DNA of 64,000 nucleotides from Osedax fenrisi (GCA_964019155.1 OZ025240.1:24419536-24483535); one strand, 5' to 3'; shown: positions 23,431-36,337, numbered from the stretch's first letter. Translations and numbers: made by a program. Notes: generated from the sequence alone by a model not told the origin.

Positions 23431-23503
23431 GATAATTGATTTGTATATAATAGGTAAGAAATTGCCTTTTTTTAAATAAGGATTAATAAATAGAAATAAT
23501 GTA

Positions 23504-23540
<37 letters not shown>

Positions 23541-23542
<2 letters not shown>

Positions 23543-26450
23543 GATTATACTATGTTCTTTAATGAATTTAACGATCTAATTTTGAATATTCAAATCTCCA
23601 CTAAACACCAGACCACTATAATTGGTGATTTCAATTATAATGTTTACTCAACCCAATATCCTAATTCAAGTTTCAAGTTTCTTCTGACTCTCTTTACATG
23701 AATAATTTAATAAATTATCCTACCCATGCTTCTTATTTTATATTGGTATAATAATTTATATAATTGTTTATTTAATAATAGGTAAAATACTATATTCCTG
23801 AAGCTTCTGGTGATAAAATCGTAGGTATTTTGTAAGCAAAAAAAACAGTTTCCTTTTACCTATAAAAATACAATATTAAAACGTATATTTTTACCCATAA
23901 ATAAACACCTAGTGGAACGAATATTTATACTCTGTAAAAAAATACTTTGTAAAAATATACACATAGTAAAAAATGAATTATATATAAATATATGTGAAAC
24001 ATGTTGGTATATTTGTTAAAAAAGAAACTTTGTTATATAGTTTACGTTGACGGTCAACGCATTTGGTTGATTGGGTAAGTGTACTAAATATGATCGTCTT
24101 ACAAACCTATTCATCATAACCTTTACAGTTATCATCCAACTGCTTCCATATTTATATAATAAACTCATTCATTATAGAAAAATCTATTAATATTTATTCT
24201 CATCTAAACTTTAATCAATTATTTTATACTTACCCATATCGCCTGTATCATTAAAATATACACATACCATCTCTATCCTACTTGACACACATGCTCATCT
24301 CCTATCAACTACTAATTCTCTGCATACTAATTACCCATTGTGTACATATTATATTTTTAAACTCAATCGATCTCTATATACAACTGAAAGATCATATCTT
24401 CGTGTTCTTTTTTTCTTCTAAACATGTTGTCGTTTACTAATCATCGCAAATTCTAAAGTCACATATCAAATATTCTTACTATATACATAAAATAAATCCA
24501 GTATATTTTTGTGTGAGAAAATTCGTGTATTACACTGAAAAAATGTCCATATATTACTCAGCCATATGTCTACGATACAACCAGTGTATTACACGGATAT
24601 TTTGTTATTATAATATACATACATTTTTTCAGTGTAATACATGGACATTTTATTAGTGTAATACACGGATATTCAGTTTGTGTAAAACACAGACATATAG
24701 TCTGTGATTTATACGACCAATACACACATTTAATTTTGTTTTAAATTTATTAATTTAAATACTCTATAATTACTACTATTATAAAAAATATATTAAATTA
24801 AACTATATTATTTATTTTTAAATATAGTGATTTATTTCGGTGTAAAACATGGATATTTAGTGTAAAAAGGACATTAGTCACCTTATAAATGTATTGATAT
24901 TTATATAAAACAATTATGCTTGTTGTATAATAAATGCAAATACATTATATCTAATTAAAGATTAATTTCTATATCATATATTAACTTAATTATCATAATT
25001 ATGTTTAAAATTTCTACCGTGTAATATTTCTAAAATCGTGTAAAATAACCAGATTTTACACGAGGTAAAACACGGACAAAAAACACAACAATTTACTAGG
25101 ATAGCCTTTCCTCCAATCCTCGTGCAATATTTTCATTAACTAGAAATCGTATTTAGTCTGATCCCTATTTACACATATCTTACATACTAAATATTTCTAA
25201 AAATAAATTAGTAATGATTTCTCTAACTTTTTCTCATATACATTATTATCTACTTACTCAATAATTACTTACCTTCATAAAAAACTCAGAACTCCATGTA
25301 TATTACTAAGTTAAAAATGTATAAGTATATGTCTAACTTTACTACTCCTTCAATATCTATCATGTATGACCTTATTTTAAATTTCCTCCTTTCCACTTGA
25401 CCCTATTTATATTTATACTTTTAAAATACTCGCTAGTACTATATCCTACTGTTTTTATACTATATTCTAAACTTCATCTAACTCTAATCTATTATGTAAT
25501 TAGTCACCAATATCCAAACTTCCTATTATATATTTATAATATGTATTCTAACGATATCCCGCTCTACATCTTTCTCCCAACATCCATTCTAGATAATTCT
25601 AATATAATTGCGTGTGCCTCCTTTATTAAATATTATCTTATCTCCAACAATATTCTATTGAATACTTAACAAGCTAACTTTCCCAATATCCCTAAGAACT
25701 CCCCTATGTATTTCCTTTTATATTGACAACATTCATATTTCACATCAAGTCAATTCACAATATCGTTTTTGACTATTATCTTTCTTTTTCTAACAATATT
25801 GCTAATATTTCTAAAGCTGTTAATTATTATTTACTTAGAATCAGATGTATCCGTTAACAATGTGCTCGTCCCCTATGTGTTATTAATGTACTCATTAATG
25901 TTGTCGTATTTATTATTGTACTTATGTATTACATAACCTTATTAATTCTTCTATAATTAAACAAAATCATCAGACCATCCATAAGAGCCATGTTCAATGT
26001 TATACTATCTGACCATTCCACTATTGATTTCTTTCAACTTATACCAAACTGCTTTCCTTATAAAAGAACGATATTTAATTCGATCTTTTTTTATTACTCA
26101 TAAATCTATTTATTCCTCCAATCCTTCATATATTTGATATACTCTTAATTAATTACATCACCTATATACATGTTCAACTTCCAGTAAATATCTCGTTATC
26201 CTACATCATCCTTAAATTCTAGAAAAGTTCATTATCATACATTATCCATTAACTATCTTATATATACTTCTTCATCTATAAAAACCATTCAATCTCCAAT
26301 CTCATTCAATACTCATCGTAAGTCATATATATCTACATTATAATTTCATTATAATAATATTATCTATTATATTTTATTATTAATACATCTACTTTAAATA
26401 ATTGTTTCGTTAATTTTTACGTTTTATTGTTTATTATTTATTTTAAGTGC
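23541..26450 (+). pseudogene. Decayed L2-like non-LTR retrotransposon (plus strand)
   Basis: Left edge is (TA)n. A piece of the endonuclease reads TTIIGDFNYNVYSTQYPNSS (the GDFN motif) at about 23610-23690. The reverse transcriptase side reads IYNMYSNDIPLYIFLPTSIL and YYLISNNILLNT at about 25530-25669. It continues with YIDNIHIS and later NNIANISKAVNYYLLRIR in shifted frames to about 25860. These match the L2-like element at 56440-57430 (FLPTNSS..., WLISNNLLLNTSKTTLL, ANYHLFRIRKIRKS). Many stops and frameshifts. Satellite-like sequence and an inverted repeat interrupt it. Confidence 0.65.
24528..25090. repeat. Inverted repeat and GTGTAATACACGGA motif cluster inside the L2-like relic
   Basis: ATTACACTGAAAAAATGT (about 24532) and its inverse ACATTTTTTCAGTGTAAT (about 24623-24640) form a short foldback. 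The motif GTGTAAWACACGGAYA or close variants occurs several times up to 25090. This could be a small DNA element that landed in the L2 copy. Confidence 0.5.
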
Positions 26451-27207
26451 ACTTACAAGGAGTTTCATTACTTTGTTACTATGCATAATAAACGACACTT
26501 CATCATAGTCATCACATTCATCATATATATATATATATATATATATGTATGAATCAGTATATTAAAATGAACATAAATAGAAAATGACATTTTTGTAGAT
26601 TGTAGGTACTACCTACTTGAAATATGTATTTAATAAGATACATTTTAAAGTTAATTTAAAATATAGAATGATTTTATAATAATGGTTAGTTATTTAAGAG
26701 AATATATATTACATATGTGAATACAGCTAATATATATATATATAGAATGGAGAACAAAATATAATAAGTAACTCAACATTTTTCAAATTATTAAATATCT
26801 AAATAAAATTAGTTACTTGGTTAATTATATTATCGAATTAATTATTTAGTAACATTATAACGGGCTATAGCCTAATTATAATTATATTAAATGTTGTCAA
26901 TTAAATAACGGTTTTAAATAGTATGATAGTAATACATCTGATGGTAAGTTTGTAAGTTATAAATAAGAAATAATGTAATATTTAAATTAATAATGTATTT
27001 AATTATTCTCAACAATTACTAAATAAGTAATAAGTATACGTTATTAAAGGGCATGTATAATATATCTATAACTAATAAATCAATGATATTAACTTGAAAA
27101 ACTATAAAATGGCAAGCAAATACATGTCAGATAGTACACATGATACATTTAAATAATTAACGTATACCTATTATTAATAGTGTATATATATTTATATATA
27201 TATATAT
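26451..27207. other. AT-rich stretch, nothing recognised
   Basis: Short (TA)n tracts at 26525 and 26732; no coding signal. Confidence 0.4.
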
Positions 27208-27740
27208 ATACAATTGTAACATAATTATTCATATTTAATCTAAGTGTATACTTCTTAATTATATAGATATTAATATAATATACAATATATATATACTATA
27301 TATATTATATTATTTTTTTATTATATTTAATATTTTACGAATATATCTTAAAAACCAACAACGCTGGGTCTACATCGGATACAGTTTTAGAATTAGTATA
27401 TATTAGTTAGAAAAAAATTAAACATTATCTATATAGCATATGCATACGCATATACATAATCAGCAATAGCTATAATTAATAATAGATAGACAAATAGTCA
27501 CACATTTTTTAAATATTAAAATATTTTTCTAGATTTGTTTATATTTAAGCTAACATTTATTTTATTGTATCTATAGAAATGAAGAATCAGGAATAGATAT
27601 AATTAATTAACAATAGATAGGAAAATAATCAAAACCGAGCAATGACGGGTCGGGTACAGCTAGTATATATAAAATTGTAATATAATTATTCATATTTAAT
27701 CTAAGTGTATACTTCTTAATTATATAGATATTAATATATA
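27208..27740. repeat. Direct duplication of about 75 bp flanking a GGGTCGGGTACAGCTAGT-ended insert
   Basis: The block ATTCATATTTAATCTAAGTG to ATATAGATATTAATATA occurs at about 27208-27282 and 27668-27740. Between them lie two modules ending AACGCTGGGTCTACATCGG and GAGCAATGACGGGTCGGG...CAGCTAGT. The latter looks like the 3' end of a short retroposon, a resemblance I recall only loosely. Either a tandem duplication or an insertion with a very long target duplication. Confidence 0.5.
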
Positions 27741-28807
27741 TATTATATATTATATTATTTTGTATTATATCATGTTAGAATTTATTTATTTATATATAGG
27801 TAAACATATTCATATTTTTATTTTAACATTTATATTGATAATAAATAATGTATCTGTAAATATATAATCTATTAATTTACGATAATAAAACAGTGTTTCT
27901 ACTATAATTATAAAATAAATTATTATTATTTAAAAATTATAATTTAAAATAATAATAGTATTATATATATGTTACATGATAGATAAAATTGTTAATAATA
28001 ATATTTAATATAATTAACAATATAATTTTATCATTAACAATATCGTATAATAATCATTTTAAACATACTCTTCTTTATAAAATATGTATTAATTGAGATA
28101 CCTTAAAATGTTAATAAATTTAATGTCCGTTTGATTTATTATACATGTATATTTTAATTAAATACAAAATGTACATAATATAATGTACCAACCTTGTAAA
28201 AAGTATAAAATTGTTTTTATTATGCAGATATTTATGTATATATATAACATATTATATTATAAGTTATACATATACTATTACACAATTAACATTTCGAAAA
28301 TTGTTATATAATATAAGTAATACCTATATTACATTTTCGAGATATTATTTTAAACTATTCTCAATTATTGATAATATCTATCTGACTTAAATTAACTAAG
28401 AAATAAAATAAATAGTAATAATTATATTCTATATATAATATATTAAACAAATTTTAAAAATGGTAATGCATTAATACAATTATATATTTTTAAATTATAA
28501 ATATAACCTTAATATTATCTTGTAAAAGATTTAAATGAAAATAATTTAGATGAAAATATAATATAATATAATGTAGGTTATTAAAAGTGACCTGGTTCAG
28601 ACGTGTTAAAAGTAATAATAGCCATAGTAACTTTCAATTTAGATATAATAGGAGTTCTGTTATTATCAACTGTTAATACATAATTGTAATATTATTATTA
28701 GTTATAGTATATAAAATATAATATAATACTATATGTTACATAATTATTATAATTAATTTGAATAACATGTTTCTCTGTATATATACACAGATAATATAAT
28801 ACATAAT

Positions 28808-28862
<55 letters not shown>

Positions 28863-28920
28863 GATAATTATTAAATTCACCTATTACCAATTACAAACTT
28901 ATTAATAACGATTTCACTAT

Positions 28921-28957
<37 letters not shown>
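27741..28957. other. AT-rich stretch with (TA)n
   Basis: (TA)n at about 28811-28857 and 28925-28954. No credible frame. Confidence 0.5.
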
Positions 28958-28959
<2 letters not shown>

Positions 28960-29699
28960 ATTATTATTATCAGATTTGGTTTTAACAACCGGGTAATTGT
29001 AGAAGCAGAGCTTATCGAGACAATTACCCTTTATTATTTTGACAAGTCCTAAAAAGTACAATTATAATTGGAATAATAAATTCCTGAAAAAAAGAATAAA
29101 CTATATATAACATAATGTTATATCTAAGTTGACTTCCTGTTTACACTAAATCTAATTATGAATAAGATCAAATAATTGTACTTATGAAGGACTTGAAAAA
29201 ATTATCAAAAATCATCATATAATATATAAAAATAAACAAAATAAACATTAATAAAACTAAAACGACTAAAAAACTAAAAACAGACAAGAAAGGTTAAGAA
29301 GAGTAAATATATTAACATTTAATATAAATAATAATAAATATATGTTTAGCAAATATTCAAAAATAAATTTATAAATTATCTACACAAAGTAAAAAATATT
29401 TATATAGTTTTCATAAGTCGAAGAGTAGATATAATATAAAATATGGAAAAAAGAAGAAATTAATGTAAAAGTCTGAGTAAAGATAAAATGTATTAAAAAT
29501 ATTATATAATATTATATAAAAGCGTAATTATAGTATAAAATATGGATAAAAAGGATAAATCAATGTAAATTATGAGTAAAGATAAAATTTATTAAAAAAT
29601 AGTAAACTTATTAAAAATTAAAAAAATGTTAAATATAATTTGAAGTAGAAAAATAATAGTAGATTAAAAAATCACAAGGTTAAAAAATAATTAAAAATA

Positions 29700-30783
29700 G
29701 TATTACTGAAAAGGGAAATAGATACTAATTTTCTTTTATCAATATTTAATTCATTCCAAAGTCCATATGACATTAAAGAATTATTCATATAGTTATATTT
29801 ATTATAAGGTTGAATGAAATCAAAATAACTTCTTGTATTAATTTTTTTTTAGTTATTCTTTTATAATGTTTATAAATACTTGGACTACAAGTTTTATAAT
29901 ATATTCTATGCATAAATATTAGTGTTTTATATTTACACAAATCAAAGATATTTAATAACTTATGATCAATAAATAATTTTGTTGAACTAAAATCTATAGG
30001 TTTAGAAAAAAACTAATTTTAATACTTTTTTTTTGTATAACATGAATACAGTCTATATTAGATTTATATGTATGCCCCCAAATTTCTAAACAATAAATTA
30101 AATGGGGATAAAAAAGTGCATAATAAAGTTTAATCATAGCTGATTCATTAAGGCAGAATGATACATTTTTTATGATCCAATATATTTTTAATAATTTATT
30201 CTTTAGAAATTAAAAATGAGATTTCCAGTTCAATTAATTATCAATGATTAGTCCAAGGAACTTTGTTTCAGATACTTGAACTAGAAGCTCATTTTCAATT
30301 TATATTTCAAATTCTATATCATTTCTAAATGACATGCAGTGAGTTTTATCAATGTTAATTGTCAACTTATTTGATTTTACCCATAACATTATTTCATTAA
30401 TTGTCAGCTGTAATTTAACTTTTAGTGGCTGAACAATCACTAATTATAATATTGGTGTCATCAGCAAATAGTATAAAAGTATTATTAATAGAGCAGGTCG
30501 GCATGTCATTAATAAATATAAGAAAAAGAAGCGGCCCAAGAATAGAACCTTGGGGGACACCGATATCTATATTAGTAGTAGTAGACATACAGTTATTATA
30601 ATTTGTAAATTGACTTCTGTCTTTAAGATATGATGATAACCATGATAGAGGTAATCCTCTTATACCGTAAAAGTCAAGCTTTTTTAAGAGTATTTCATGG
30701 TTGACTGTGTCAAATGCTTTTTTTAAGTCAATGAATAGGCCAACACAGTATTTATTGGAAATCAGAGAATCAATAATAGCTTT
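29700..30783 (-). pseudogene. Continuation of ORF2: RT palm and C-terminal region, broken
   Basis: In frame with the 608-codon part down to about 30430, with the FIDLKKAFD, GVPQGSILGP and LFADD motifs. Beyond that the reading shifts: LTINEIMLWVKSNKLTINID, KFLGLIIDN, then FYPHLIYCLEIWGH. A final frame reads NYMNNSLMSYGLWNELNI and ends near 29705. These are the usual C-terminal landmarks of CR1/Rex-like ORF2. At least three stops or shifts. Confidence 0.75.
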
Positions 30784-32610
30784 TTAAAGGGTTTCTATAG
30801 CATGGAGGGTACTGAGGCCTTTCCTAAACCCAAATTGTGAACTACTAATTATGTTATGAAAATCACAGAAAGAAAGTAATCTTGAAAAAAACAATTTTTC
30901 TAAGATTTTCGAGAATTGAATATTCAGACATATGGGTCTATAATTATTAAAGTCATTTTTATTACCTGATTTATAGATGGGAATAACTTTGGATTTTTTA
31001 AACAAATTTGGAAAAGTGCCTGTTGAAAAAGAAAGATTAAAAATATATGTTAAAGGTTCAGCTATAGTGGATGAGATTAATTTTATGAGTTTCATAGATA
31101 TATCAAGTTCATCCTTAGATATTTTTGGAGACAAATTATCAATAGTTTTAATGACCTCACTACATGTGATTGGAGATAAAAATAATGAATGATAATTACT
31201 ATTTTTAAGGTAGTCGTTGAACGATGTATTAGGTGAACAAATGTTCTTAGCTAGTTTACTACCGACTTGTATAAAGTGTTCATTAAATTTATTTGCTATT
31301 GTTTCATCTTTTATTTCCTTTCCATGTATATCAAGAACTGATATTTTTGTATTATTTTTTTGTATAGGATTTATCAATGAATTTATAATTGACCATGTAG
31401 TTTTAATGGATTTACTGTTATCCAAAGATTTAGTATAAAAATCCTTTTTACACTTTCTTATACTATTCGTGAGATCATTTTTATATTTTTTATATATCCT
31501 AAGATTATTATCATTTATATTATTTATATATTTTATATACAGCTTTTGTTTTTTTCTATATGCTTTCTTTAAACTTTTTGTAAACCAAGGAATATCTTTT
31601 TTGCGAAAAATATTATTAGATTTATGTTTTTTAAGGCATGTTTTATCATAAATGTTAATAAAATGTGTAATAAAAAGGTCAAGAGAAATATTAATATCTT
31701 CAGATTTTATAAATGTCCAGTTTGTCTCATTAAGTTCTTTCATTAATTTACTAACATTGTTAGTGTTATTTATATTGTGAGTTATAATTGGAACATTATG
31801 TTTACATTTGAAACGTGTTTTATTTAATTTCATTAAGATAAAAATTGGCAAGTGATCAGTAAATTCATATTGTAAAATACCAGATGAAATATAAGAAAAA
31901 TTTCCATTATAAAAAATATTGTCAATCAATGTAGAGCTATTATTACTGATACGTGTTGGTTGATTTATAGACTTAAATATGTTTTGTAATTGCAATGTGT
32001 TTAAAAATGAATCTGTAATAGTATTTGCTTTAAGTATGTCTATATTAAAGTCCCCACAGAGAAATATATGTTTACCATTATATACATTAAATTTTTCAAT
32101 AAAATTATTTAGATAAACAAAAGAATCTTTTTCCAATGTGGGAGATCTATAAATTGAACTGATTATAATATTTCTAGTATCAAGTTTAATTTCTATAGTA
32201 ATTGTATCAATGTAAAGGTTACTAAGAGATAGAATGAACATTTTATTTGTAGAAAATGAACTCTTAATATAAATAGAGACGCCACCAGCTTTTTTGTGAT
32301 TTCTAATAGTGTGAAAAGAGGTATATCCCTGTAATTCAAATAGATTCATATTGAATTCATTGAACCAAGTTTCACATATTGAAATAACATCAAATGTATT
32401 ATGTATAGATTTAAGTAATAACTTTAAATTATCAAAGTTTTTAACTATACTTCTACCATTTAATTGTAGTACTGATAACGTATTTAAGTTGTATTTTAAT
32501 TTATTAAGTTCATTCATCGACATATAAGGAGAAACATGGTCAAAATTATAATTAAGATTCTCTGGATCATTGCAAAGAGTTGGATCACTATGAAATTGAT
32601 TATCAATCAT
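30784..32610 (-). CDS. ORF2 (endonuclease + reverse transcriptase), 608 codons to a premature stop
   Basis: Starts at ATG (MIDNQFHSD). The endonuclease domain occupies roughly residues 45-270 with LNGRSI, ISICETW (catalytic Glu), SSIYRSP, LCGDFNIDIL (Asp and Asn) and FTDHLPI (Asp-His), all intact. A basic linker (KKAYRKKQKLY) follows. The reverse transcriptase begins near residue 540 with KVIPIYKSG, NNYRPICLN and SSQFGFRKG. Translation stops at TAA (30784-30786), but the same frame continues KAIIDSLISNKYCVGLFIDL, AFDTVNHEI, VPQGSILGPLLFLIFINDM and FADDTN (30454-30468). One nonsense change thus separates the N-terminal part from the catalytic palm. Further breaks follow after SDCSATKS. Expected role: target-primed reverse transcription of its own RNA. 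Confidence 0.88.
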   Translation of the reverse strand: MIDNQFHSDPTLCNDPENLNYNFDHVSPYMSMNELNKLKYNLNTLSVLQLNGRSIVKNFDNLKLLLKSIHNTFDVISICETWFNEFNMNLFELQGYTSFHTIRNHKKAGGVSIYIKSSFSTNKMFILSLSNLYIDTITIEIKLDTRNIIISSIYRSPTLEKDSFVYLNNFIEKFNVYNGKHIFLCGDFNIDILKANTITDSFLNTLQLQNIFKSINQPTRISNNSSTLIDNIFYNGNFSYISSGILQYEFTDHLPIFILMKLNKTRFKCKHNVPIITHNINNTNNVSKLMKELNETNWTFIKSEDINISLDLFITHFINIYDKTCLKKHKSNNIFRKKDIPWFTKSLKKAYRKKQKLYIKYINNINDNNLRIYKKYKNDLTNSIRKCKKDFYTKSLDNSKSIKTTWSIINSLINPIQKNNTKISVLDIHGKEIKDETIANKFNEHFIQVGSKLAKNICSPNTSFNDYLKNSNYHSLFLSPITCSEVIKTIDNLSPKISKDELDISMKLIKLISSTIAEPLTYIFNLSFSTGTFPNLFKKSKVIPIYKSGNKNDFNNYRPICLNIQFSKILEKLFFSRLLSFCDFHNIISSSQFGFRKGLSTLHAIETL

Positions 32611-32850
32611 GGTCAGGTGTAAAAAGTAAATAAGATGTATAAAATAAATATGAATAGAAATGTAAGATAAAAATGATTATAAAGAAGTATAAAATTGTAA
32701 AATTAAAAGCATATATGATTGTTTTATATAGAATAAAATAAGTAAATTGGTATGTATATATATATTTATAACGAGCGTGGAAAATTAAAAGTAAAAAACA
32801 AAAACATAAACTGATTTTTTTTGAATAAAATATTATTGTTAAGTTTAAAA

Positions 32851-33147
32851 TTATAATAATAAATAGTCAACATTTATCAACGGGGAAAATGAGTTTGATT
32901 TATTGATATCATATTTATAGTGTTTGATGAGATCGTAAGGTGATTTTATTGTCAAAATGACATTATCATTATCCTTTAGCGTACACCATATAAATCCATT
33001 ATAAGACCATGAACTCTTAGTTAACTCATCACGTTTTAAGGAATGTAATACATTACTTCTTCTGTGAGTTAGATCTTCATTAATATAGATTTTATAATTT
33101 AATGTATCTTTTATCTTTTTTCGTGCTAGGTAGAGATCATTACGCAC
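32851..33147 (-). CDS. ORF1 C-terminal part of the same element
   Basis: 98 codons, including YLARKKIKDTLNYKIYINED, LTHRRSNVLHSLKRDE and WSYNGFIWCTLKD. The 'K-x-Y-I-N-E-D-L-T-x-x-R' plus 'SW-x-x-N-G' layout is common at the C-terminus of ORF1 proteins of EN-type non-LTR elements, which bind RNA. The N-terminal part is lost at the (TA)n junction. The first Met may be internal. Confidence 0.6.
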   Translation of the reverse strand: MRNDLYLARKKIKDTLNYKIYINEDLTHRRSNVLHSLKRDELTKSSWSYNGFIWCTLKDNDNVILTIKSPYDLIKHYKYDINKSNSFSPLINVDYLLL

Positions 33148-33172
33148 TGAACGTCTATTAAAGCGTACTAAC

Positions 33173-33174
<2 letters not shown>

Positions 33175-33262
<88 letters not shown>
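33175..33262. repeat. (TA)n microsatellite at the 5' junction of the 4.2-kb element
   Basis: Almost pure TA over about 88 bp with one AAATA interruption. Confidence 0.9.
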
Positions 33263-33267
<5 letters not shown>

Positions 33268-33964
33268 AATATGAATATACAATATAATACGTAGTATATG
33301 TAATGTTTAACGTTTATTTGAATATATATAAATAGTATTGCCTATTTTAATCTGAATTTAATTACAATACATAAATTACTTTTTTTATATTTATACATAT
33401 CTTAATAATAATAGTATATTTTCTATGGGAGATTATGATATATATATATGACTAAATAAATCACCAGAATATGGTATTTTATCTAAATAAGGATGTGTAT
33501 TAGTTATAACTAAACTATAATACAATAAATCATTTTATAATTCATATTAAAGTACTTGCTTCATAAAACATATACACACCACTAAAAAATAAATTGTAAT
33601 TGTAATATTACACTATACATATAGAAGTAACATAAAACACGATTTAGTAATCAATTATATTCAGAAATAAGAATTTTCATTTTAACACAAGATATTCTTT
33701 TTTTATATTTGATAAAATAACAGTAAATATCCTTAAGAAGAGAAATTATTTATCTTAAATTATATAAAAAGAGTTTATTTATAATTACAATTGATTGTGT
33801 ATAAAATAATGTTTTTAATATCTAAACCAGAGTCATTTGACCAATATATATATGTTTGTTTTTTTTAATTAATATATAAAAAAATAACTACTTTATCTTT
33901 CAATTATAATAAAGTTATGAGTATCTTATTGAATTATATTTAAATTAATTTATCTTTTGAATTT
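33263..33964. other. AT-rich stretch, nothing recognised
   Basis: No coding signal or clear repeat. Confidence 0.4.
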
Positions 33965-34219
33965 AATTGAATTGAAAGTTTATTTAAATAATTAAATAAA
34001 TTATAAATGATATCTCAAAAGTATATATATATATATTTATTTATACATATAGCAATAATAATAATACAAATAATTAATATAATACATACCATTTAAACTA
34101 ATAAATTAAAATAAAATAGAATAGAATAAATTAAAAGGAAATTAATAATTAAAATAATAATGACAAACACAATAATTATTAAAGTTTTCCATCTGAGATA
34201 AGTCATTGTATATATTGAA
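33965..34219 (-). mobile_element. 5'-truncated 3' end of an L2-like element
   Basis: Matches the 3' end of the element at 56440-57430 block by block: ATAAATGATATCTCAAAAGT, the AATAATAATACAAAT part, TAAAATAAAATAGAATA, AAAATAATAATGACAAACA and the block ending CATTGTATATAT. It stops exactly where the (GAATT)n tail of the next element begins, so that element probably landed here. Confidence 0.7.
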
Positions 34220-36016
34220 TTGAATTGAATTGAATTGAATGAATATTTATTATGAATTTTTCAAGTTCGATTTAGTAATAATTAACAATATGTAGTGATA
34301 AATTCACAAAACGACAACAAAACGTAGATAGTACACATATAAAAATAACAATAGTAAATTAGAAACGTATCACATGTGCCGGTGATAAAAAAAATTAATA
34401 ATTAAAATTAATAATTTATAAAATTATATATATATACTTATATATATATATATATGTATAAATAAATATTAAGTTATAATTTTTTTAATATGATTTTTAA
34501 AGGTATATAAACTATTTGCTAATACAATATGTTCATCAAGACCATTCCAAATTTTAGCTATTCGATTATTTAGTAGATTTTTTGTTACATTTAGTTTACA
34601 TGTATTCATACTAATTTGCAGAGAATGGCCTCTGGTATTGTAGTTGGTCTTTTTGATATTAATAATAGATGATGTATTCATAGATACCAATCCGTTAAAT
34701 AGCTTATATACCATAACAAGATCAAATCTAGTTCTTCTGATTTCTAGAGAATCTAGATTTAGGTATATTAATCTTTCATTATAAGGTTTATAAGGTAAAC
34801 CGCATCTCTCGATTAATCTTCTCGTAAAGAATTTTTGGACCTTCTCTAGTTTTATCTTCAGTCCTTTGAATGTCCTGGCATCTAATCCCGGATTCCAGAC
34901 TGTCGACGCTTATTCAAGGTGGGGTCTAGCATATGATATATATGCTTTTCTAATAGCTGGCATATTATTAGTAATGAAACAGCGAAATATACGATTGATA
35001 ACACAATATGCACTTGTACAGCACACACCAATATGTTCAGAGAAATGTAATGATGGATCAAATTTGATACCAAGATCACGATACGATCTACAGTTTACTA
35101 TTGAAACATTATTTATAGTATACAATGGTTTATTAGTATTACCTAATGTAAGAGCAGCTGATTTTTTAGCAGCGTTTTCTAATTGCCAAGAATTAGACCA
35201 TTCATAAAATTTATCAATATTATGTTGTAATTTATATCTATGATCTATGTCATTGGATATAAAACTCAATTTAGTGTCATCCGCGAAAAGATTAATGGAT
35301 ATATCTTTATCAATCACTTCGACTAAATCATTGATATATATTAGAAAGAGTAAAGGCCCTATTACAGATCCTTATGGAACACCAGATATTATTTTAACTG
35401 TATCAGACATTTGATTGTTAACTCTTACTCTTTGAGATCTACCAGATAGAAAACTACTTATCCAAGAATGTATGTTACCACATATACCTAAATTAGTTAA
35501 TTTGACAAGTAATTTACTATGAGAGACCTTATCAAAAGCTTTAGCATAGTCAAGATATATGATATAAATAAAACTGCCTTTATCAATTGCAGTAATCCAT
35601 TTAGTATAACAATTTAATAGTTGCAGTTCAACAGATTTTTTATGACGGAATCCAAATTGAGAATCAGTAATTAATGAGTTACGTTCTAGATAAAAATTAA
35701 TTTCCTCAACTAATATACGCTCGAATACTCTAGACATAATTGAGGTAATTGAAATCGGCCTATAGTTTTCTCTATTTGAAGGGTCACCTTTTTTGAATAT
35801 CGGAACTATATAACTTACTTTCCACATGTCAGGACATACACCAGCTGATAAAGTTTTATTAAATAATATCGTAAGTGGAATAGATAGTTCATATGAGAAT
35901 TGTTTGAAAAATATTGAAGGGATATTATCTGGTGGCAATGTACATGATAGTGAGAGATTTATTAGATGCTTTCTTATGTTATGCCTATAGAATAAAAAGT
36001 TATTTATAGTTGAATT
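34220..36016 (-). mobile_element. CR1-like element copy 1, 5'-truncated
   Basis: The 3' end is the (GAATT)n run at 34220-34239 (sense AATTC repeats). The segment to 36016 matches 36336-38127 with only about a dozen single-base differences by eye plus one 8-bp indel. The match stops after TTATAGTTGAATTA (36016), marking 5' truncation. The following 50 bp (36017-36066) are of unknown origin and lead into (ATT)n. Coding content is reverse transcriptase only. Confidence 0.85.
34469..35938 (-). pseudogene. Reverse transcriptase of CR1-like copy 1
   Basis: From the right: PPDNIPSIFFKQFSYELSIP, MWKVSYIVPIFKKGDPSNRE, NYRPISITSIMSRVFERIL, DSQFGFRHKKS, IIYLDYAKAFDKVSH and VKIISGVP up to 35372. Then TAA replaces the Gln codon of the SGVPQGS motif (copy 2 has CAA). 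The frame resumes with GSVIGPLLFLIYINDL, NLFADDTKLS, WSNSWQLENAAKK and ISYARPHLE, and ends with a C-terminal piece at 34714-34469 (MVYKLFNGLVSMNTS, LNNRIAKIWNGLDEH). All core RT motifs are visible. Frame breaks also lie between 34910 and 34714. Confidence 0.8.
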
Positions 36017-36066
36017 ACTTGAATATCTTGTGGAATTTTATGGGTAGTATAGATGGTGTGAGTGAA

Positions 36067-36337
<271 letters not shown>

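Larger units (their letters stand above)
28958..33172 (-). mobile_element. Non-LTR retrotransposon with near-intact ORF2 (about 4.2 kb)
   Basis: Minus orientation. From 5' to 3': (TA)n at 33175-33262, the ORF1 end (33147-32851), a 240-bp gap, ORF2 (from 32610), a 3' UTR of about 730 bp, and a tail ...CTGATAATAATAAT at 28958-28972, again against (TA)n. The 3' UTR end (TGTCTCGATAAGC, GAAGTC after TGTAAACAG) recurs at 55376-55510, so this is a family with at least two copies here. The 5' end is truncated within ORF1. Confidence 0.85.

Noticed and set aside
30977..31651. Plus-strand frames of 60-73 codons opposite ORF2
   Set aside because: Antisense shadows of the endonuclease/RT frame.
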